The notes below the pieces were generated by a model. It made no database searches. It was not told the origin of the DNA and saw nothing but the letters and a program-made list of their open reading frames with translations. From the NCBI GenBank assembly GCA_938023705.1, contig CALJDJ010000075.1:15916-79915 (forward strand): a stretch of 64,000 bases of DNA, given 5' to 3'. The translations under genes were made by a program, and so were the position numbers. Positions 23,801-31,900 of the stretch are shown piece after piece; within the stretch, counting starts at the first letter, position 1; each line of letters begins with the position of its first letter. The stretch comes from an uncultured Collinsella sp. (GTDB taxonomy: Bacteria; Actinomycetota; Coriobacteriia; Coriobacteriales; Coriobacteriaceae).

Positions 23801-25963
23801 TTTAAGGGTTGGTATGACACCGAGTCCGGCAAGTACATCTCCAGGGAGCCGGTCTACACGTTTACGCCGGATAAGGATCTGTCCCTCGAGGCTCGCTTTA
23901 AGCTCAAGGACTATGCGGTGCGTGTCAACGATGCGCAGGCGACCGATTCGTCACAGGACTATGCGCACCTGAGTGTTACCGCTCAAAACTGCTATCGCAA
24001 TGCCGGCGAGACGGTTGAGGTTTCCGCCGTCACGGATAACGCCCTGTTCCTGGGCTGGTATCTGGGCGAGGGCGATGATGCGTACGCCGCGAGCGATCAG
24101 CTCGACTTTACCTATACGGTGGACAAGGCGGACGCGATTGTGTCCGAGGACAAGACTGACGCTAGGATCGAGATCACGCCGCGCTACTGCGCTCCCCAGG
24201 CAAGCGTTGTGCTGAGTGTGGACGGGGTCGATGAGAACGGGCAGCCGCTCGGGCAGTTCCTTTCCACCGGTCTGTACGGCCTCGGGTCGCGCGTAACGGT
24301 CGTGGCGGTGCCAATGCCTGGCTATGTGTTTGACTACGCGACCGATGCCCTCGGCAACGTTGTCTTTACCGGGGACGATGGTCCGTCCTACACGTTTGTG
24401 CTCGAGGGGGATGTGCAGTACACCGCGCATTTCCGCGAGGAGACTGACCCCGACGAGTCACTCGCGGCGCTGAAGGCCGCGCTCATCGCCGCAATTACGG
24501 CTGCGGCCGTTCTCGCTACCATGTATGGCTTGGGCGAGATCGTCGACCCCATCGCGGCCGACGCGGTGATCGAGATCGGTATGGCCGACAATATTGAGGA
24601 TGTTGCCGCTGTGGGCACCAAGGTGCTCAAGGAGATTAAGGACATCATCGACGACCACAAGAAGCCCAAGCCTCATGGCGACCATAAGATCGAAATAATT
24701 ACCACCGCGCAGCCCGAGGTGGGCGGCGTCGTTACCGGAGGCGGTATCCACTATGAGGGGACGGTCGCCACGCTCGAGGCTGTCGCAAATCCCGGCTATC
24801 GCTTCGTATGTTGGAAAGAGAACGGCGTCGAGGTCTCGACATCTCCTCTCAAGACGATGACGATCACGGACCTGACGCCCGAGGTTGTAAAGATGACGGC
24901 CGTTTTCGAGAAAAAAGTCGAGATTACGGCCGTTGCCGAAGCCGATGGCATTCAGGCCGATTTTTCGACAGGCTGCACCGCAAGCCCCGTAAAGCAGAGC
25001 ATTACACGTGGCGATCAGGCTATGGTCACCGCGAGCGAGGGTCCCGACTATGCCTTTGTGGGATGGTTTGAGGACGGCATCGAGGTTTCGCCCGAGCGTA
25101 CGTATATCTTTAAGGCCGAGGTCGACCGCCATCTGGTTGCACGCTTCCGCAAGGCGGATAAGACCATCCTGGTGAATACCGATCCCTTCGATAGCGCCGA
25201 GGTGCTGTGCGATGGCGTGCCGGTCGTGGACGGTAAGGTTCGCGCGAAGGATGGGGACATTCTCACGTTTACGATGCGGCCCAAGGTACGCCCCGACAAT
25301 CCGGAGAAAACGTACCGGTTTGTGGAATGGCGCGAAACCGATGCGCAGGGCATCACGATTGCCAACAAGCAGGAAGTTTGCGAATACCGCGTTAACGGGA
25401 ATGCCCGGATCGAGGCCGTGATGGACGGCAGGGATGCGCATACCGTGCGTGCCGAGGCCGACCCGCTCGAGGGCGGTACCGTTACGCTGAAGCGTGGCGA
25501 GACTGCTGGCATGGTACTCGAGGTTCCCGAAGGCGAGCGTGTGACCGCGGAGGCCACCCCATCCGAGGGCTATATCTTTGACGGCTGGTATTTGAGCAAC
25601 GGCGGCTCGGATGTCACCTCGACGCTGGTTTCGAGCGAGCGCTCTTATACCTTTGAGCCCATTACCGACTGCGTGATCCAAGCGAAGTTTACGCGCGCCT
25701 GCAAGGTAGACGTGGTCGTTGAGCCGGCCGCGGCCATGGCGGGCAAATATATGGTGCACGGCGAGGGCTACTGCATGAAGGGCGAGCCTGCCACGCTGAG
25801 CATTGAGCTTACGGCCGAGGCGAGCAAACAATTTACCTTTAAGGGCTGGTACGACGCCAAGACGGACCTGCTTTTGGGACCGACCCCAGCTACCTCGAGT
25901 TCTATCCCGAGGACGTGGAATGCACCGTGCGCGCGGTGTTTGAGGAAAACACGCATACCGTGA
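20897..25963 (+). CDS. Giant surface adhesin, upstream frame (BspA-type leucine-rich repeats and InlB-like repeats)
   Basis: The first 1688 codons of a cell-surface protein of about 4320 residues, split by a -1 frame change near 25879. A signal peptide (about 1-36, ending in AYA) is followed by a Ser/Asp/Thr-rich spacer to about 130. Two copies of a 388-residue unit with BspA-like leucine-rich repeats come next (nt 21303-22466 and 22467-23630). Then come bacterial-Ig/InlB-B-like repeats marked by FKGWYD or VGWFEDG. An unusual hydrophobic stretch lies near residues 1185-1205. ATG 20897 follows GGGAAGG. In this frame the last about 30 residues are out of phase with the family repeat and end at TGA 25961. 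The likely role is host or mucus adhesion. Confidence 0.85.
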   Translation: MNRITAALYRFLVVYLSVAMVVTSIPLAPRAAYADDAGAVAVESEAQETDSSSDADVDAVDNASSSSEGSSSTTSDQTNNAQDESSSSDTSTSTSSLAQDLSSSATNSDAAKSLAATAEPSSDDSEVDSLVYEDPTVYEYAKLMPNGYVYPCDASGSVTVEIDGNDPYGSSVDGKLVTNLIVDYGVDGVPGYICEYSSNLRSVRFENSSISSIGLHAFSGCSNLADISFSGMTIGGIGTEAFSGCGSLTSLNINDVATIGSMGDAAFAWSGLRSTGLDKVVGLSSIPENAYNACSALTDTGLGGNTSITSIGVNAFKNCSRLATTGLENNTTIKTLREGCFSGTNMSGGLTLPLYSKIEELPSRAFYGSKLETVYFGCDHVVLINSTTFPKQNMTVMVPAKMVSQYESGHPKEVWESCNGSLPVPVGKVLQKIKISRDPDKMAYQQGEKISLEGMSVTFQYPHSTMDSDYEALIKEELGEYLTATPCDGDVFDGSMDGEPIQLVYDDGYTRLVAYSKGNLQQAAYEYAKLMPNYYLYPCDANGNLTVEIDENNPRENSVDGRMVTNLIVDYGVDEVDAQLCADSTNLRSVRFENTSISKIGLHAFYNCPNLTDISLSGMTIGAIGKEAFYGCKSLMSLNINEVATIDSMGDAAFAESGLVSTGLDKVVGLTSIPDRAYEGCKALTDTGLDKNASITSIGVCAFRFCSNLATTGLESNTSVETLGHTCFYGTDLSGGLTLPYNSKIEELPEKAFGSTNLETVFFGCNHAVLINTDTFPKYNMTVMVPAKMIPKYSKGEPKAVWERCNGCLPVPVGKVLEDVEISCDPNNMTYEPGETISLEGMSVELDYPHTVSIWDYEALIQEELGEYLTATPCDGDVFDESMDGQPVKLVYDDGYSHFETQTKGTLQLKKPEPTSFQISYAQTIDKGERKLMDGVELPDVSGATTIDAGDEVTLDAGALGMLNDNITFKGWYDTESGKYISREPVYTFTPDKDLSLEARFKLKDYAVRVNDAQATDSSQDYAHLSVTAQNCYRNAGETVEVSAVTDNALFLGWYLGEGDDAYAASDQLDFTYTVDKADAIVSEDKTDARIEITPRYCAPQASVVLSVDGVDENGQPLGQFLSTGLYGLGSRVTVVAVPMPGYVFDYATDALGNVVFTGDDGPSYTFVLEGDVQYTAHFREETDPDESLAALKAALIAAITAAAVLATMYGLGEIVDPIAADAVIEIGMADNIEDVAAVGTKVLKEIKDIIDDHKKPKPHGDHKIEIITTAQPEVGGVVTGGGIHYEGTVATLEAVANPGYRFVCWKENGVEVSTSPLKTMTITDLTPEVVKMTAVFEKKVEITAVAEADGIQADFSTGCTASPVKQSITRGDQAMVTASEGPDYAFVGWFEDGIEVSPERTYIFKAEVDRHLVARFRKADKTILVNTDPFDSAEVLCDGVPVVDGKVRAKDGDILTFTMRPKVRPDNPEKTYRFVEWRETDAQGITIANKQEVCEYRVNGNARIEAVMDGRDAHTVRAEADPLEGGTVTLKRGETAGMVLEVPEGERVTAEATPSEGYIFDGWYLSNGGSDVTSTLVSSERSYTFEPITDCVIQAKFTRACKVDVVVEPAAAMAGKYMVHGEGYCMKGEPATLSIELTAEASKQFTFKGWYDAKTDLLLGPTPATSSSIPRTWNAPCARCLRKTRIP
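21303..23630 (+). repeat. Tandem 1164-bp duplication in the adhesin (leucine-rich repeat units)
   Basis: The codons beginning YEYAKLMPN at 21303 start again as YEYAKLMPN at 22467, exactly 388 codons later, and the whole unit is repeated with many synonymous and some amino-acid changes. Each unit holds a BspA-type leucine-rich block (AFxGCxxL pattern) and ends in a small Ig-like module with GEYLTATPCDGDVFD. The divergence shows an old duplication, not an assembly copy. Confidence 0.85.
25873..25879 (+). other. TTTGGGA slippery heptamer at the frame change
   Basis: Read in the upstream frame the heptamer is T TTG GGA, the X XXY YYZ form needed for -1 tandem slippage. A -1 shift here joins KTDLLLG to TDPSYLEFYPEDVECTVRAVF, restoring the InlB-like repeat. 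A 5-bp hairpin, CCTCG (25893-25897) with CGAGG (25908-25912), lies 13 bases downstream. A lost base in the T4G3 tract would give the same picture. Confidence 0.6.
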
Positions 25964-28900
25964 CGGCGAAGGCAAAAAAGACCTTTGTGGAGCGCGGCAC
26001 GGTCGAGATCGAAGGGCACCCGGGGGCATCTTCGGTTACCTGCGGATATGGCGACACGGTGATGCTCAAGGCGAAGGCCAACGACGGCTATCGTTTTGAC
26101 CATTGGAAGGATAGCTCCGGTAAGGAGTACGACACCGCCGAGCTGGTCGTCAAGGTCACCAAGAGCGATACCTATACCGCGATTTTTACCGACTCAAAGC
26201 CCGAGGTCATCGTCACCGCCGATTCATGGCTCGGCGGTACCGTGACGTGCAATGGGACCGTGGTGAAGCCTACGACCGATACGTTCAAATTAGGGGAAAC
26301 CCTTCATTTGACGGCCAAGGCCCATCCTGGCTTTTTGTTCCGGGGTTGGTACGTCAATGGCCGCCTGAAGAGCCTTAAGCACGAGACTTCGTTGGTTGCG
26401 AAGGCTCGCGGTAAAACCGGGCACTGCGTTATTACCGCGGGCTTTGTGCCTATCGATACCGTCTGCGTGCCCCTCGCCGATCCTGCGGAGGGTGGCACCG
26501 TCAAGGCGAGCCGCGTTCTTGCGGACCGCGGCGCGGAGGTTGCCCTGAAGGCAACGCCCAATCCCGGTTATGTCTTTACTGGTTGGTATACGGCAGACGG
26601 CACGTTTGAGTCTGCCGATGCGGAGTTCACCTGCCACCAGGAACGCAGCCATGTGCACATCGCTCGCTTTATGGCAAAAAGCTATGAAGTCGACGCGACG
26701 ACGGTAGTCGATTCCGGCACCGGTTCGCTGGTCGAATCGGGTGTCGCCGGCTGGGTCGAGGGCACGGGTACCGTTGAGGCGGGGCATGCCGCCACGCTGA
26801 CCTCGCATGCGCTTTCGGGCTATGCGTTTGAGTATTGGGCCGATGCCTCGGGCGCCGTGGTAAGCCGTGACAGTACCTATCACGTGGTGCCGACGTCTGA
26901 CACGACGCTCCAAGCCGTGTTCTCGGCAAAGCAATATACGGTGGACGTATCGTGCGAGGAGAGCATGGGCACGGTCGAGGGCGCGGGGACGTATACCGCC
27001 GGACAGGTCGCAACCGTGCGTGCGGTCGCCGCCGAGGATACGGCTTTTGTGGGCTGGTTCCAGAATGGCACGTGCGTGAGCTCCAAGAAAACCTATCGAT
27101 TTACCGTGCGTGAGGATACGTCGCTCTATGCCGTCTTTGCGTCGGGTTCGTATGTCGTGCATACCGTTGCTTCGCCTGCCGAGGGCGGAGCCGTGAGCGG
27201 CTTTGGCGGCTATGAGGTCGGCGACCGCGCAACGCTTCGCGCGACTGCAAACACCGGGTATTCGTTTGCGGGTTGGACGGACGACAAGGGCGAGTCAGTC
27301 AGCGAGAACGCCGACTATACCGTTAAGGTCACGGGTGACGCCGCCTATACGGCGACCTTTACGCCTAAGTCCTATCAGGTCGTTTTGAGCGCGAGTGACG
27401 ATAGCGTTGGTACCCTGAGCGGCGAGGGTTCCTATCAATTCGGTGACACGGTCGAACTCAACGCTACGCCTATGGGAACCAAACGTTTTGTCGGCTGGTA
27501 TGTCCTGGATGCCGAGGGCAACAAGTCGCTGCTGAGCTGCGACGCTCATTGTTGGGTTAAGCTCGACGAGGATATGGTCGAGGGGCTCGAGGACGATACG
27601 TTGGAGCTCCAGGCCGTGTTTGCCGATCCGTACGAGGTGACCGTTACGGGCGAGGTCGTGGTGAAGGACAAGACTTCGAACAGGGGCTGCCGTGTTACGG
27701 GCAGCGGTAGCTTTGCCGTGGGCGATCAGGTGGAACTGACCGCTGTTGCCGGCATGGGCTATCGCTTTGTGGGCTGGAGCACCGATAAGGAGGGCACCTC
27801 GATTGTCGAGACCGCGACGACTCTCGATGTGACCGTCACGCAGGACATAACGTACTACGCGCAGTTCGAATCCGATGGACAGGTGACCATTACCGTCACT
27901 GGCTCGTCCATCTTCCGCGGTACGGCCCTTCTTGTCGACGGCATTCCTGCCGGCAGCAGGTCCTACGACAGGGGCGACATGTTTATGGCGATTGCGATCC
28001 CGTGGAAGAAGTACCACTTCTCGCATTGGGTCGACGATGCGGGTGTCACGGTGAGCTACAGCGCTTTCTATATCGGTACCGCCAAGGAGAATAAGCAGCT
28101 TACGGCCGTGTTCTACGAGACGGGCTGCGATGTTCAGGTCGCTACGTATCCTAAGGATGCTGGCTTTTCGATGGTAGCGCTCGGTACGGGTGGCTCCTAC
28201 CACTCCGCGGCGATTATGTTTACCGTGCCGCATAAGGGTTGGAAGTTTAAATACTGGGTCGATGAGAACGGCATGCCTGTGGGCGCCACGCCGGTGATCA
28301 ACCGCGTAGTGTTTGGCAACCGAACCTTTACGGCCGTTTATGAACGGGCGACGATGTCGGTGACGGCGGTTGATCCGCGTCAGGGCGGACACGTCGAGGG
28401 TTCCTCCGAGGACGAATCTCTGGGCTATGCCGTGACCAACGAAGTCGAGAACGGTGAGTCCACGACCCTGACTGCCGTTCCCGATGCGGGGTATGTGTTC
28501 GATGGGTGGTATGCGCGCAATGACGACGGGTCGTTGGGCGATGAGCCGCTGAACACGGATACTATCTGGACGTTTGTCCCCGAGGACAATATGACCGTCG
28601 AGGCGCGCTTTGCGGAGGCGTCCAAGTACAAGGTGACGGCCCGAGCGGTCAACGGATCGGTTGATCTGGAGTCTGCTTTGGTCGCTACGGATGGCAAGGT
28701 GACGCTTTCGGCGACGCCCGATGAGGGCTGCTATCTGACGCGCGTGACCGTTGCCGAAGAGGCCGGTGATGACGGTTCGGCCGGCAATGCCTATGACCTT
28801 GATATTTCTGACTACAAGGGTGGGGCGTACGAGGTCACACTGAGTGGCGTGAGTGCTCCGCAAAAGGTCACGTTCGAGTTTGCGAAGGCAGCGGCTCCAC

Positions 28901-31900
28901 AGGTCCTTGCGCAGCCGCAGGATGCGAGTGCTTACGAGGGCGATCCGGTCGAACTTTCGGTCGCCGCCGAGGCGGGGCGCAACGTTCGCGTCCATGCGGC
29001 CGTGTCATCTGGATCCGCTGCAGACGTCAAGCTGAGCTACCAGTGGTATCGCATGTCTGACGATGGTGGCAAGGCGGTGGCACTGAAGGGCGAGACGGGG
29101 GAGGCCCTCTCGATTGCCCAGCTCGACAGCGAGAACGAGGGCGAGTACTTCTGCCGCATTACGCAGAGCTACCTGGGCACGGTGACAAAGACGGATACCG
29201 AACATGCGAAAGTATCCATCGTGCCCCGAGAAACGCTTGTGTTTAACGGGCGTGTGCTGCCGGTGGCGACCGCTCACGATGAATACCGCGCGCAGATTGC
29301 CGGCGCTATGGGCGGCAAGGCGCCGTATGCGTACAACTTGGATGATGTTGAGGTTCCTGAGGGCATGCAGCTGACGCTGGCAGATGACGGATCGGGCGCC
29401 TTGGTGCTCTCGGGCGTGCCTGCGGCCACGGGTGTGTGTCGCTTCAAGATTAGGTGCACTGATGACCTGGGCAACAAGTGCGATGCGCACTTCGCGCTGC
29501 TCGTGAAGGCGAAGAAAGCCCCGCTTGCATTTGAGGGCCAGACCTTTACCTACAACGCGACGGCGCAGGCCCCGGAGCTCTCGGGCGTGCCCGAGGGTTG
29601 CGAGGACGATGTCAAACTGACCTATGTTGGCACGGGCGACACACATTACTCGTCGGATCAGGCGCCGGTGGATGCCGGCACGTATCGTGCGGTGGTGACG
29701 CTCGACGCCAAGGGATATGTCGGTAATGCCTCCTGTGACTTCACGATCGAGAAGGCCCCGGTCGATATTTCGATCGAGACGTCTGATGTGACATACGATG
29801 GCGCACGACACGGTGCGGCGGTTGCGGTTGCCGGCCTTGATGCATCTGGCTATTCCGTTGCCTATTGCGGTATAGATGGAACGTCCTATGGTCCGACGGC
29901 GCTGGAGCCGTGCGACAGCGGTAACTACCGCGTCACGGTTAAGGTGACTGACCCCAACTATCAGGGTAAAAAGTCCGCCGAGTTCTCGATTACAAAGGCA
30001 AGCCAGGTTATTACGGGAACGACGAGCTATTCGGGTGTATACGGTGGAGACCCCATTGTGTTTAACAACGTTGCCCAGACTCCCGTGACTTTTGAGCTGG
30101 TCGATTCCGATGACGATAGGGGCCCGGTTTCGATTAAGGGACGCTGCGCGACGGTGAAGGCTGCCGGTACGGCACGTGTTGTCGCCCATGCCAAGGCGTC
30201 TCGAAACTATCTTGCCGCCGAGGACGTCGAGTTGACGGTTTCCGTTGCACCTGCCCAGTTGCTGGTGAAGGTCGACGATGCCGAGCGCTTTGAGGGCCAG
30301 GAAAATCCCGAGTTTACCTCCAGCTTGGTGAGCCGTTGCGACACCTCGGACGTTAAAGTTACGTACTTCTGCTCGGCGAATAAGAAATCGCCGGCGGGTG
30401 AGTACCAGATCGACGCGGCGGTTGCCGATCCGAACTTTGATGTCGCGGTCGACCCCGGTACGCTGACGGTCAAGAAGAAGCCCGAACACTACAAGGTGAC
30501 GGCGAAGGCAGTCAACGGTTCGGTCGACAACGACTTGGTTTCGGTCGTTGAGGGCGGGGATGCGACCCTCTCGGCGACGCCCGACGAGGGCTGCTACCTC
30601 GAGCGCGTGACGGTCGCGCAGGCCGGCTCAGATGCGACCGTTGACCTCGACATTTCTGATTACAAGGGCGGGGCGTACAAGGTCACGCTGAGCGATGTCA
30701 CCACATCGCAGGAGGTCGCGTTCGAGTTTGCGAAGGCGGACGCTCCGCGTGTGGTCGCGCAGCCGCAGGACGTGAGCGTCCATGAGGGCGATTCGGCTGT
30801 GCTCTCGGTCGCGGCCGAGGCGGGCAAGAACGTCGCCGACCACGCGGCCTCGTCCACGGGTTGCGCTGCCGAGGTTGAGCTCTCCTACCAGTGGTTCCGC
30901 ATGGTGAATGGCAAGGCCGTGGCGCTCGAGGGCGAGACGGGGGAGACGCTCTCGCTCGCGGACCTCGACGACGAGCTGGCCGGCGAGTATTTCTGCCGCA
31001 TCACTCAGCGCTACCTTGGTACTGAGAAGCAGACGGACAGTGATTGCGTCTCCGCCTCCGTCGTTGCCTGGGACACCCTTGTGTTTAACGGTGGCCTGCT
31101 GCCGGCAGCGAGTGCGCACGGCACGTACATCGCCACGATTGCCGGGGCCGCGGGCGGCAAGGCTCCGTACGAGTACGCATGGGATAAGACGAAGCTCCCC
31201 GACGGGCTCAAGCTCTCCCGTACTTCGGGCGGTCTGACGCTCTCTGGTGTTCCGTCCAAGACGGGCGTTTCCGCCTTCGATATTACGTGCACGGATGCCC
31301 GTGGCGAGGCCATGACCGCCCGCTTTGCGCTCGCTGTCCAGGCAAAGCGCGTAAAGCTTACGTTTACGGATGGCGACTTTACCTTTAATGGCGCGTCGCA
31401 GGCCCCCGAAGTTTCCGGTGCTCCCAAGGTCTGCAAGGGTGACCTGAAGGTCTGGTACTACGGATGCGGAAGTACGCAATATTTCTCGACGGATGCCCCG
31501 ACCGATGCCGGCACATACCGCGCTGTCGCCACGCTGCGCAGCCACGGCTACATCGGTGCCGCTGCCTGCCAGTTCGAGATCGCTCCGGCAAAGCTCAAGG
31601 TGAAGGTTGACGACGCCGAGCGCTTCGAGGGAGAGGCGAACCCGGCGTTTACCTCGAGCCTGGAGAGTGCGGTTGATACTTCGGGTGTGAAGGTCGAGTA
31701 CTCCTGCGATGCCGATGAGAGCTTTCCTGCTGGCAAGTACCAGATCGGCGCGACGGTCACCGATCCGAATTTCGATGTCGAGGTCGTGCCCGGAACGCTG
31801 ACGGTGAAAAAGAAGCAGGAGCCCGTCGGTCCCGACCCGGTGGTTCCGGACCCGGACAATCCGGATAACCCCGACCCGGACAACCCGGATCCCGATCAGC

